Of a stretch of 64,000 bases of DNA, positions 17,053 to 25,054 are shown in pieces. The stretch is taken from NCBI RefSeq assembly GCF_008033115.1, contig NZ_CP041203.1, positions 1,550,001-1,614,000 of the forward strand. The letters are read 5' to 3'. Source of the DNA: Cellulomonas sp. Y8. Lineage in GTDB: Bacteria > Actinomycetota > Actinomycetes > Actinomycetales > Cellulomonadaceae. The first letter of the stretch is position 1; every line of letters starts with the position of its first letter. The position numbers and the translations under genes are program-made. The notes below the pieces were generated by a model. The model did no database searches, was not told the DNA's origin, and saw only the letters and a program-made list of their open reading frames with translations.

Positions 17053-19734
17053 TCAGGCCGCGAGCGCGGCCGAGCGCTGCCGGCGACGGTACGCCGCCGC
17101 CGTCAGGAGCGCGCCGAACAGCAGCAGCGCGACGGCGTAGCCGACCGCGTCGCCGGGCTCGGCGCCCGTGGTGGCCAGGCTGCCGGACGCGGCGTCGCAC
17201 TCGACCTCCGCGCCGAGCGGCAGCGTGAACGACACCGGGTCGAGCGCCGCGCCGGCGGAGTAGAACCCCTGGAACACGGTCGCGCCGGCCTGGGTCAGCG
17301 TCGCCGGGACCCCGGACCACGCCACCTGCGAGGCGCCCGAGGACTCCGAGCCGGCGGACAGGTCCAGCGTGGCGAGCGCCACGCGGGACGAGCCGGACGG
17401 GCTCGCCACGGTCATCGTCAGGGTCGCGGACGAGCCGCTCGTGACGCGGACCGTCGGGTTCGAGAACGTCAGGTCCAGCTGGCCCGCGTGCCCGGTGAAC
17501 TGCACGCCGCCCGACCAGGAGGCCGAGCCGACGTCGCCGGCGGTGTTGTACCGGCCGGTGCCGCCGGACCAGGTCCACGGGCCGGAGCCCGAGACGCCGG
17601 AGGCGCTGATCGACCCGCTCGCGATCGGCCCGGTGACGTAGCTGCGGAACGAGTCCCGCACGCCCCAGGTGAACGACGCCCCGGACACGGCCCGGGCCAC
17701 GCACGTCGGCGCCGCGGCCTGGACGGTGATCGGGAACTCGAGGGTCTGGCCCGCGCCGATCAGCACGAGCGTGTGCGCCCCCGCCGGCGTGGACGCCGGG
17801 ATGGTGAACGTCGCCGCGACCGTGCCGGAGGCGTCGGCCGTGAGCGTCGCCAGCAGGACCGGGTCGGAGTGCAGCTCGAGGCGGATGCCGCCCTCGCCCG
17901 CGCCGAACCCGTTCGCCGTCAGGGTGAGCTCGCCGCCCGCGGTGACCGCGCCCGACGCGTTCAGGCCCTGGACCTCGCGCACCGGCGCCGGCTCGGCGTC
18001 GCCACCGGGCAGGGTCGGCGTCGTCGGGACCGTGGGGGTGGTCGGGACCGTCGGCGTGCCGCAGTCCGTGGCCGCGCCGAGCGGCAGCGTGAACGACACC
18101 GGGTCGAGCGGCGCGCCGGCCGGGTAGAAGCCGGCGAACGCCGTGCTCCCCGCGGCGGTCAGCGTCGCGGGGACGCCGGACCAGGCGACCGTCGAGGCCG
18201 TCGAGCCCGCGGTGCCGCCCGCCAGGTCGAGCGTGGCGACCTCGACGCGGGTGGCGACGGCCGTGCCGGAGGAGACCGACATCAGCAGCGACGCCGTGGT
18301 GGCGCCGGTGACCCGCACCTCGGGGCTCGCGAACGTGAGGTCGAGCGCGCCCTCGTGGCCGGTGAACCGGACGCCGCCCGACCACGTGGACGTCGCCAGG
18401 CCGTCGGCGTCGACCCGGCCCGTGCCGGCGGACCAGGTCCACGGGCCGGTGCCGGACACGCCGGTGGTGCTGATCGAGCCGCTCGCGATCGGGCTCGTGA
18501 TGTAGGAGCGGAACGACTCGCGGACGCCCCAGGAGAAGGTGGCGCCGGTGATCGCGACGCAGGAGGGCGCCGGGGTCCCGCCGCCGGGGGTGCCGGGGGT
18601 ACCGGGCGTCTCGCCGCCCTCGCCGCCGCCCGGGTTCTCGCCACCGGGCGTCTCGCCGCCCGCCGCCGCGAAGGCGATCGGGACCGCGCGCTCGTTGCCC
18701 GCCTGGGTGGTGCCGCCGGCGCCGGTGGTGAAGACCGCGAGCGTGCCGCCCGCGAGCGCCTTCGCGTCCAGCGTCTCCTTGTCGACCGTGACGGTCCAGG
18801 TGAAGCCCGCGGTGCCGTCGGCGGCCAGCGTCCACTTCAGGTAGGGGCTCGTCTCGCTGACGCCCTGCACCCACGCCGAGTACGCGTTCGTGCGCGCCGA
18901 CGCGGCCGCCCCCTCCGACGGGCGCCAGGTGCTCGCCAGCCAGCCGACCTGCGCGTAGAACCCGGCGGGCTGGCCCGCGTTCGGGCCGTAGAGGCCGAGC
19001 GCGCTGGTGTCGTAGCCGGAGCCGGTGATCGTCAGGGTCGCACCCTCGGGGTCCAGGCCCGTCGTCGGCGTGACGGTCAGCGTCGGCTCGGCCGGGGCCG
19101 TCGGCTCCTCGGTGCCGGGCTCGCCTGTGCCCGGCTCCTCGGTGCCGGGCTCACCCGTGCCCGGCTCCCCGGTCCCCGGCTCACCCGTGCCCGGCTCCTC
19201 GGTCACCGGCTCCGCGAACGCGATCGGCACGGCGACCTCGTTGCCCGCCTGCACCACGCCCTTGCCGCCGACGGTGAACACCGCGAGCTGCCCGCCCTCG
19301 ATCTCCACGGCGTCCAGCGCGGCCTTCGTGATCGTCTGGGTCCAGGTGAAGTCCACCAGGCCGTCGCCGTCGTCGTCCGTCCACTGCACGTACTCGCCGC
19401 CGGTCGGGGTGTCCTCGACCGCGACGCGGTAGGCGTTGGACCGCGCGCCGGCCGACGCCCCCTGCGACGGGCGCCAGGTGTCCGCCAGCCACCCGATCTG
19501 CGCGTACATGCCGGCCACCATCGGCCCCTGCGTGAACGCGGGGTCGAAGTCCCGGCCGGTGATCGTGATCGTCGCGCCGTCCGGGTCCAGCCCGGTCGTC
19601 GGCGACACCGTCAGCGTCGGCGTCGGCGCGGCGACCGCGGGGGTCGCCACGAGCGCGGACCCCGCGCCCACGACCAGCGCGACCAGCGCGCCGGTCACCG
19701 CGCGCCAGGCGCGGGTCCTCGTTCCTCGGTGCAT
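17053..19734 (-). CDS. Cell-wall-anchored haem-binding protein with two HtaA domains
   Basis: An 893-residue surface protein starting at ATG 19734 behind GAGAGGGAG. After a signal peptide (1-~36) come two copies of a ~130-residue domain (~40-175 and ~210-345, opening TLTVSPTTGLDPDGA and TLTVTPTTGLDPEGA) joined by an EPGTGEPGTEEP linker. Two HtaA domains follow, opening ATFSWGVRESFRSYI and ASFTWGVRDSFRSYV, separated by an Ig-like module. Both keep the Tyr of SFRSY and the His of FTGH; in Corynebacterium HtaA a Tyr and a His serve as haem ligands. The C terminus has LATTG, a hydrophobic helix and RRRQR, a class-E-type sortase signal. It should capture haem at the wall and pass it to HmuT. Confidence 0.92.
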   Translation of the reverse strand: MHRGTRTRAWRAVTGALVALVVGAGSALVATPAVAAPTPTLTVSPTTGLDPDGATITITGRDFDPAFTQGPMVAGMYAQIGWLADTWRPSQGASAGARSNAYRVAVEDTPTGGEYVQWTDDDGDGLVDFTWTQTITKAALDAVEIEGGQLAVFTVGGKGVVQAGNEVAVPIAFAEPVTEEPGTGEPGTGEPGTGEPGTEEPGTGEPGTEEPTAPAEPTLTVTPTTGLDPEGATLTITGSGYDTSALGLYGPNAGQPAGFYAQVGWLASTWRPSEGAAASARTNAYSAWVQGVSETSPYLKWTLAADGTAGFTWTVTVDKETLDAKALAGGTLAVFTTGAGGTTQAGNERAVPIAFAAAGGETPGGENPGGGEGGETPGTPGTPGGGTPAPSCVAITGATFSWGVRESFRSYITSPIASGSISTTGVSGTGPWTWSAGTGRVDADGLATSTWSGGVRFTGHEGALDLTFASPEVRVTGATTASLLMSVSSGTAVATRVEVATLDLAGGTAGSTASTVAWSGVPATLTAAGSTAFAGFYPAGAPLDPVSFTLPLGAATDCGTPTVPTTPTVPTTPTLPGGDAEPAPVREVQGLNASGAVTAGGELTLTANGFGAGEGGIRLELHSDPVLLATLTADASGTVAATFTIPASTPAGAHTLVLIGAGQTLEFPITVQAAAPTCVARAVSGASFTWGVRDSFRSYVTGPIASGSISASGVSGSGPWTWSGGTGRYNTAGDVGSASWSGGVQFTGHAGQLDLTFSNPTVRVTSGSSATLTMTVASPSGSSRVALATLDLSAGSESSGASQVAWSGVPATLTQAGATVFQGFYSAGAALDPVSFTLPLGAEVECDAASGSLATTGAEPGDAVGYAVALLLFGALLTAAAYRRRQRSAALAA

Positions 19735-19808
19735 CGTCTCCCTCTCCGGCCCGGGGACCCGGGCGATCGTGCGGGCCGCGCCCCCCGACGGGCCGCGGTC
19801 CTCCTCGG

Positions 19809-20702
19809 TCAGTGCTGCTGGTCGCCGTGCCGCTCGGCCGGCCGGTCGCCCGGTGCGGCGCCGGTCGCGCCGGCCGCCTCGGCCTCGCGCCGGCGCCGGG
19901 CGGCGCGGGACGCGGCCACCCCGGCGACCGTCGCGGCGACCGCCGCGGCGGCGGCCGACCCGGCCACGACCCACGGCGCGGCGCCGATGCCCTCGGTGCC
20001 GTCCTCGACGGGGGCCGCGACGGCGGTCACCTCGGCGGTGGGCCCGGCCGCCGGCTCGGTCGGCGCGGCGGTCGCCGGCTCGGCGCCGGGCTCGGCGGTC
20101 GACCCCGTCGCGCCGGCGTCCGCCGCGCCGGCGTCCTCGAACGCCACCGGCGTGAACGACTCGTTGTTCGCGTTCGCCACCCCGTGCGCGCCGATCGTGA
20201 TGACCCCGCACGTCACCGCGCGGCAGTCCACCTCGACGGTGCCGCCGGCGGCGTCGAGCGCGGTCAGGGTCGCCCCGGGGATCGTGAGGTCCGTCGACCA
20301 CGAGCCGTCCTCGGCGACCACGCCGCCGTTGGCGTCGGCCGCGGTCGTCGAGCCGGGGAACGCGACGAACCGCTGGTAGCCCGCGTTCTCCTGGCCCTGC
20401 ACGTCGACGGCGTACCGGTACTGGGTGCCCGTGACGCCGCCGGCGGACGGTCGCCAGCCGTCGCCGCTCGCCGGGTCGACCCAGCCGAACAGCACGTACA
20501 CCCCGCCGAACCCGCCGGGCACGGACTGGAAGCCGGTGCCGGACACCTGCACGCTCGTGGGCGCGTCCGGCGCGGCGACGGCCTGCCCGCCCTCCCCGGC
20601 GACGACCACCTGGGGCGCCGCGGCGGCGGGGCCGGCGGCGGCGAGGGCGGCTGCGGCGGCGAGCGCGGCGGCCGCGAGGGCGCGGAGCGGCGTCGGGGTC
20701 AT
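19809..20702 (-). CDS. Membrane-tethered accessory protein of the haem locus
   Basis: A 297-residue protein starting at ATG 20702, whose ATGA overlaps the hmuV stop. It has a signal peptide (1-~28), one extracellular domain (~30-180), an Ala/Thr/Pro/Glu-rich linker, a C-terminal membrane helix (~240-262) and a basic cytosolic tail. The domain resembles the two N-terminal domains of the neighbouring HtaA protein: GTGF, VYVLFGW, WRPS and the closing NANNESFTPVAF parallel GRDF, MYAQIGW, WRPS and QAGNEVAVPIAF. It adds two Cys residues in VDCRAVTCGV that may form a disulfide. The layout resembles corynebacterial HtaB/HtaC, although it lacks an HtaA domain. Role in haem relay is inferred from context. 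Confidence 0.75.
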   Translation of the reverse strand: MTPTPLRALAAAALAAAAALAAAGPAAAAPQVVVAGEGGQAVAAPDAPTSVQVSGTGFQSVPGGFGGVYVLFGWVDPASGDGWRPSAGGVTGTQYRYAVDVQGQENAGYQRFVAFPGSTTAADANGGVVAEDGSWSTDLTIPGATLTALDAAGGTVEVDCRAVTCGVITIGAHGVANANNESFTPVAFEDAGAADAGATGSTAEPGAEPATAAPTEPAAGPTAEVTAVAAPVEDGTEGIGAAPWVVAGSAAAAAVAATVAGVAASRAARRRREAEAAGATGAAPGDRPAERHGDQQH

Positions 20703-21498
20703 CGGGGGTCCTCCGGGGTGGTGCTGGAGCGGTCGGGCAGCACGAGCAGGTCGCCCGTGCGGGGGTGGACGAGGACCTCGACCGGGTGCCGGTAGACGGC
20801 CCCGAGCAGGTCGGGTCGCAGGACGTCGGCGGGCGCGCGCCAGGCCGCGTACCCGGCCCCCGCCGAGCAGCAGGACCCGGTCGGCGTACGCGCCGGCGAG
20901 GCTGAGGTCGTGCAGGACGGCGACGACGGCGTGGCCCGCGCGGGCCAGGTCGCGCGCCTGGCCGAGGAGCATCTCCTGGTGCCGCAGGTCGAGCGCCGCG
21001 GTCGGCTCGTCGAGCAGCAGCACCGGCGTGGCCTGCGCGCGGGCGCGGGCGTACGCGGTGCGGGCCTTCTCGCCGCCGGACAGCGTGGGGAACCGGCGGT
21101 CCGCGAGGTGCAGCACGTCGGCCGCGGCGGCGGCCTCGGCGACCAGGCGGTCGTCGTCGTCCTCGGCGGCGGTGCCGCGCCAGGGCGCCCGGCCCATGCG
21201 GACGACCTCGGCGACCGCGAACGGGAAGCTCAGCCGGTGCTCCTGGAGCAGCACGGCGCGCCGGCGCGCCAGGTCGGCGGGCTTCAGCCGCTCGACCGCG
21301 GCGCCCTCCGACGTCACGGAGCCGCGGGTCGGGCAGGTCGCCCGCCAGCAGGCCGAGCAGCGTGGACTTCCCGGCCCCGTTCGGCCCGACGACCGCGAGC
21401 AGCTCCCCGGCCTCGACCCGCAGGTCCACGCCGTCGAGCAGCGTGACCCCGTCGACGTCGTACCCGGCCCCGGTCAGCCCGACCGCCGCCGCGCTCAC
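20699..21498 (-). CDS. hmuV: Haem ABC importer ATPase (two frameshifts as given)
   Basis: The ATPase subunit that powers haem uptake through HmuU. The start GTG 21498 overlaps the hmuU stop by 4 bp. Walker A is VGPNGAGKSTLLGLLAGDLP in the first frame. At about 21330-21340 the frame changes and continues as TSEGAAVERLKPADLARRRA, with signature LSGGEKAR and Walker B VLLLDEPTAALDL. At about 20855-20863, in a run of C, the frame changes again, giving a normal end (RAPADVLRPDLLGAVYRHPV...) whose stop overlaps the next start. The restored protein is ~265 residues, typical for HmuV/FecE. Preservation of both overlaps and of all motifs argues for sequencing indels rather than decay. Confidence 0.85.
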
Positions 21499-22621
21499 GC
21501 CCAGCCCCCGGCCTGGCGGCGGGTGCGGCGGATCAGCCAGAAGAAGAGAACGGGCCGCCGACCAGCGCGGTGAGCATGCCGATCGGCAGGTCCGCGTAGG
21601 CCACGGCGGTGCGGGCGACGAGGTCGGCGGCGAGCAGCAGCACCGCGCCGCCCAGCGCGCTCAGCGGCACCAACGCCCGGTGGCCGGGCCCGACGAGCAT
21701 CCGGACCAGGTGCGGCACGACCAGGCCGACGAACGCGATGATCCCGCAGAACGCCACGGCCGCTGCGGTGAGCAGGGCGACCGCGACGATGCTCACGATC
21801 CGCAGCCGCTCGACGTCGACGCCGACGTGCCGCGCGGCCCGCTCCCCCAGCGCGAGCAGGTCGAGGCGCCGCGCGACCAGCAGCGCCACGAGCAGCCCGA
21901 CGGCGACGAACGGCGCGACCACGGCCACGTACTGCCAGCGCGTCCCGTTCAGCGAGCCGAGCTGCCAGAACACGATCTGCTCGCGCGCCTGGGTGTCGGC
22001 GAGGAAGGTGAGGAACGCGATGCCGGCGCCGGCGACCGCGTTCACCGCGACGCCGGTCAGCACCAGCGTGACCACCTCGGTGCGGCCGCCGGACCGGGCC
22101 AGCAGGTAGACCACGAGCGTCGTGACCAGGCCGCCGACGAACGCCAGCGCCGCCGACGTGAACGCACCGAGGAAGTTCAGGCCGAACACGATGCCGGTGC
22201 AGGCCGCGAGCGCCGCGCCGGACGACACCCCGACGACTCCGGGGTCGGCGAGCGGGTTGCCGAAGACGCCCTGCATGACGGCGCCGGCGGTCGCGAGGGC
22301 CGCGCCCGCGAGCACGGCCATGACGACGCGCGGGAACCGGATGGTCCACAGGGCGGCGTCGCCGTTCGCGTGGCTCGGCAGCGGGCCGGCGTCGAGGCCG
22401 ATCCGGTGCAGCACCGAACCGAGGACCTCGGCCGGCGGGACGCGCAGCTGCCCGGTCCCGGCGGCGACGACCGCGAGGGCGAGCAGGGCGACGACCAGGC
22501 CGACCGCGAGCGGCACGACGCGGCGGTGCCGGGTGCGGGCGAGCCCCGGGACGGGTGCGGGCGTGCGCGGGGCGCCGGTCGCCGCGGCCCGGTCCGCGCC
22601 CGGCTCGCGCAGCGCCGTCAC
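21495..22621 (-). CDS. hmuU: Haem ABC importer permease (frameshift near the 3' end)
   Basis: A FecCD/BtuC-type permease of ~375 residues with about nine to ten membrane helices. Typical family stretches are present: FPRVVMAVLAGAALATAGAV, QGVFGNPLADPGVVGVSSGA and GLVVPHLVRMLVGPGHR, the last contacting the ATPase. GTG 22621 overlaps the hmuT stop (22618-22621). Within 21541-21551 (AAGAAGAGAAC) an indel breaks the frame: one frame ends VGGPFSSSG and the other supplies the expected FFFWLIRRTRR ending, which stops at 21495 in a 4-bp overlap with hmuV. Substrate assignment as haem rests on the HtaA-domain neighbours. Confidence 0.88.
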
Positions 22622-23745
22622 GACGCGTCCGGCGCGTAGAAGGCCCGGGCGAGGGCGTCGAGCGTCTGCGCCGAGGTCGGCCCGAACGACAGCACCTGGG
22701 TGTCCGCCATGTCGACGACCCGGCGGTGCTCGCCCGCGGGCGTCTGCGCGACCGCCGGCAGCTGCTCCAGCAGCCCGTCGACCCCGCCGACCGACTCCAG
22801 CCCCTTCGTCATCACCAGGACGAGGTCCGGCTGGGCGGCGACCAGGCCCTCGTCGGTCACCGGCCGCATCCCCTGCCAGCCGATCTCGCCGGCGACGTCG
22901 ACCGCGCCGAGCGCCTCGATGAGCGAGTCCGCGCCGGAGCCCTCGCCGAACAGGTAGTACACGCCGGCCTGGCCGCGCAGGTAGAGGAACACCACCCGCA
23001 GCCGGTCGGCGGGGTCCTGGGGTGCCAGCCGGTCGACCTGGGCCCGGACCTCGTCGATCTCGGCCTGCGTGCGGGCGGCGAGCGCGGCGCCCTCCTCGGG
23101 GAGCCCGACCGCCGCCGCCACGGACGCGATCAGGTCCCCGACGGTGCCGAGCTCGCGGTGGGAGTCGACCACGACCACGGGGATGCCCGCGTCGCGCATC
23201 TGGAGCACGGTGTCCCAGGGGCCGAGGGTGGTGTCGGTGATGATCAGCGTCGGCGCGAGCTCGAGGATCGCCTCCCCGGACAGGTCGTGCCCGCTCGTCG
23301 TCACCACGGGCAGGTCGGCGATCTCCGGGAAGTCGGACGACGAGTCGCGGCCGACGACGCTCCCGCCCAGGCCGAGCTCGAAGAGGATCCGGGACGTCGA
23401 CCCGTACAGGTCGAGCGCGAGGACCCGGCTCGTGTCGGTGACCGTGACCTCGGTGCCCTGCGCGTCCGTCAACGTGACGGGGAGTGCGGGCCGCGGGTCG
23501 TCGGCGACCGGGTCGACGGGGGTCGCGGCGGCCACGGCCGTCTGCTCGCCCTCCCAGCCGCGCGGGTCGTCGACGGGCGTGACGTCGGCCAGCGCGGGCC
23601 GGTCGCCCGCCACCGCGGCCGTCCCGCCGGACGTCCCCGCCACCCCCGTGCAGCCCGCGAGCGCCGCCACCACGACGGCCGCCACCAGCGCCGGGACCGA
23701 CCGACGGGCGGCGCGGCGGGACGGTGCGTGCGGGCGTGCGGGCAT
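22618..23745 (-). CDS. hmuT: Haem-binding lipoprotein of the ABC importer
   Basis: A 375-residue periplasmic-binding-protein-like lipoprotein. The signal peptide ends in the lipobox LAGC with Cys 32. A ~60-residue acidic linker precedes the class III binding fold typical of haem and siderophore receptors (VLALDLYGSTSRILFELGLG, later LAPTLIITDTTLGPWDTVLQ). Start ATG 23745 heads the operon hmuT-hmuU-hmuV-accessory-HtaA. An IdeR/DtxR-like box lies 64-82 bp upstream, so the operon should be derepressed under iron starvation. Haem ligands cannot be fixed by eye, but a Tyr/His-containing region (YLRGQAGVYYLFG) is present. Confidence 0.9.
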   Translation of the reverse strand: MPARPHAPSRRAARRSVPALVAAVVVAALAGCTGVAGTSGGTAAVAGDRPALADVTPVDDPRGWEGEQTAVAAATPVDPVADDPRPALPVTLTDAQGTEVTVTDTSRVLALDLYGSTSRILFELGLGGSVVGRDSSSDFPEIADLPVVTTSGHDLSGEAILELAPTLIITDTTLGPWDTVLQMRDAGIPVVVVDSHRELGTVGDLIASVAAAVGLPEEGAALAARTQAEIDEVRAQVDRLAPQDPADRLRVVFLYLRGQAGVYYLFGEGSGADSLIEALGAVDVAGEIGWQGMRPVTDEGLVAAQPDLVLVMTKGLESVGGVDGLLEQLPAVAQTPAGEHRRVVDMADTQVLSFGPTSAQTLDALARAFYAPDAS

Positions 23746-23808
23746 GACGAAGCGACTCCTGCGAGGGTGTGGCTCGCGCACGGGGGCACCATCGATGGGC
23801 ACCGCGGC

Positions 23809-23827
23809 GAAGGTGAGCCAAACCTAA
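23809..23827 (-). promoter_or_regulatory. IdeR/DtxR-like iron box upstream of hmuT
   Basis: GAAGGTGAGCCAAACCTAA on the plus strand reads TTAGGTTTGGCTCACCTTC on the transcribed side. By eye it matches 15 of 19 positions of the DtxR/IdeR consensus TTAGGTTAGGCTAACCTAA, including both TTAGG-like and ACCT half-site cores. It lies 64 bp before the hmuT start. A second TTAG-type half site (TAAGTTAGCCC) overlaps its edge at 23825-23835. Confidence 0.7.
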
Positions 23828-23911
23828 GTTAGCCCACCCTCAGAAGACAAGACGCGGTGTCGGGCCGAGTGGATCGCACACCTTCGGGTGAGCCGGCCCT
23901 AGCCTGGGCCG

Positions 23912-24430
23912 ATGGACCGCCGAGCCCACGCCGACGCCCCCGCGCCCACGCCCGAGGAGCGCGCCGACCGCCTCAAGGAGCGCGTGTACGTCACGTTCGC
24001 CGCGCTGGCCGTCGTGCTCACGCTGCGGTCGCACGGCGACGTCACCGCCGGGGTCGCCGCGACCACCCTGCTGATCACCGTCGGCGGCACCCTGCTCGCG
24101 GTGCTGCTCGCCGACGTGGTGTCGCACATCGCCGTGCACGCCGCGCTGCCCACGGCCGCCGAGGCGCGGCACATGGTCGCGGTGTGCACCGGGGCGCTCG
24201 GCGTGCTGGTGCTGCCGATGATCTTCGTCGGCATCGCGGCGACGGGGTCGTGGACCGTCGACGGCGCACTGCGGGCGTCGACGATCGCGCTGGTGGCGAG
24301 CCTCGGGGTCGTCGGCTGGCTCGCGGTGCGCCGCGTCTCGCTCCCCGGCTGGCAGAAGCTCCTGGTGCTGGTCGCCGAGGTCGCCCTGGGCATCGCGGTG
24401 GTGTCCCTGGAGCTCCTGGCCCACGGCTGA
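23912..24430 (+). CDS. Small integral membrane protein, function unknown
   Basis: A 172-residue protein I cannot assign to a named family. A charged N terminus (PTPEERADRLKERVYVTFAA) is followed by about five hydrophobic segments. TAAEARHMVAVCTG lies between segments 2 and 3. TAGCCT at 23900-23905 is 6 nt before ATG 23912 and there is no ribosome binding site, so the message is probably leaderless. Its promoter points away from hmuT and lies ~85 bp from the iron box; coregulation is possible but not shown. Confidence 0.75.
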   Translation: MDRRAHADAPAPTPEERADRLKERVYVTFAALAVVLTLRSHGDVTAGVAATTLLITVGGTLLAVLLADVVSHIAVHAALPTAAEARHMVAVCTGALGVLVLPMIFVGIAATGSWTVDGALRASTIALVASLGVVGWLAVRRVSLPGWQKLLVLVAEVALGIAVVSLELLAHG

Positions 24431-24469
24431 CCCGCGCGGACCGCGCCGCGAACCCCCGGCGTGAACCTC

Positions 24470-24533
24470 GCCGAGATGGCAACTCTCGGCTGTCGTGAAG
24501 CCTGGTCGCTCAGCCGAGAGCTGCCATCTCGGC
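24470..24533. repeat. Long inverted repeat, family A copy 2
   Basis: Arms of 23 bp (24470-24492 and 24511-24533) with an 18-nt loop and a single mismatch. The left arm is identical to that at 630-652, nearly 24 kb away. It sits between two convergent genes (the membrane protein and the DUF5997 gene). Confidence 0.85.
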
Positions 24534-24574
24534 GCTCGGTCGGAACGGGGGTGCGGCGGAGCGGGTTCCGGGCG

Positions 24575-25012
24575 TCAGCCGCGGGGGCGGTCGCCCTTGC
24601 CCTCGGCGGCACGGGCGGCGTCGCGCTCGCGCAGGCGCTGCTCCTCGCGCTTCACCTCGGCCTGGGTGGCGCGCTCGCGGTGCAGCCACTCCGGCGACTC
24701 CTCGACGATCGCGTCGATCTGCTCGGTGGTGAGCGGGTCGGTGAGGCCGTTGCGAGCGAGCCCGGACGTCGAGATCCGCAGCCGCGCGGCGACGACGGAG
24801 CGCGGGTGCGGGCCGTTCTTCCGGAGCTCGGCCAGCCACTCCGGGGGGTTCCGCTGCAGGTCGTCGAGCTGCTCGCGCGACACCGGCCCCGCCTGGAACT
24901 CCTCGGGCGTCGCGGGCAGGTAGACCCCGAGCTTGGCGGCGGCCGTGGCCGGCTTCATGGTCTGCGGCGTGCGCGCGCGGCGGGCGGGCGTGGGTGCGGG
25001 CTCGGAGGTCAC
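24575..25012 (-). CDS. DUF5997 family protein
   Basis: A 145-residue protein of an actinobacterial family of unknown function. Recognisable features are MKPATAAAKLGVYLPATPEEF near residues 19-39, WLAELRKNGPHPR, and an ISTSGLARNGLTDPLTTEQI segment. The C terminus is highly charged. The middle looks helical and could be a small HTH-like fold, which is only a guess. GTG 25012 is chosen because TATCCT (minus strand, 25019-25024) lies 6 nt upstream, giving a leaderless start. It is divergent from the LysR-like gene with only 42 bp between start codons; I recall this gene pair from other Actinobacteria. Confidence 0.8.
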   Translation of the reverse strand: MTSEPAPTPARRARTPQTMKPATAAAKLGVYLPATPEEFQAGPVSREQLDDLQRNPPEWLAELRKNGPHPRSVVAARLRISTSGLARNGLTDPLTTEQIDAIVEESPEWLHRERATQAEVKREEQRLRERDAARAAEGKGDRPRG

Positions 25013-25018
25013 GCCACC

Positions 25019-25047
25019 AGGATACGGACGCAGGGCGCGGCTACGCT
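25019..25047. promoter_or_regulatory. Back-to-back leaderless promoters
   Basis: The -10 box TATCCT for the DUF5997 gene (minus strand, 25019-25024) and TACGCT for the LysR-like gene (plus strand, 25042-25047) lie 17 bp apart and point away from each other. The -35 region of each promoter must fall on or beyond the -10 of the other, so the two can hardly be occupied at once. Confidence 0.6.
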
Positions 25048-25054
25048 GACGCCG

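Noticed and set aside
13137..23745. Genomic island or horizontally acquired block
   Set aside because: Base composition and codon habits look the same as in flanking genes, and there is no integrase, tRNA or direct repeat at the borders.
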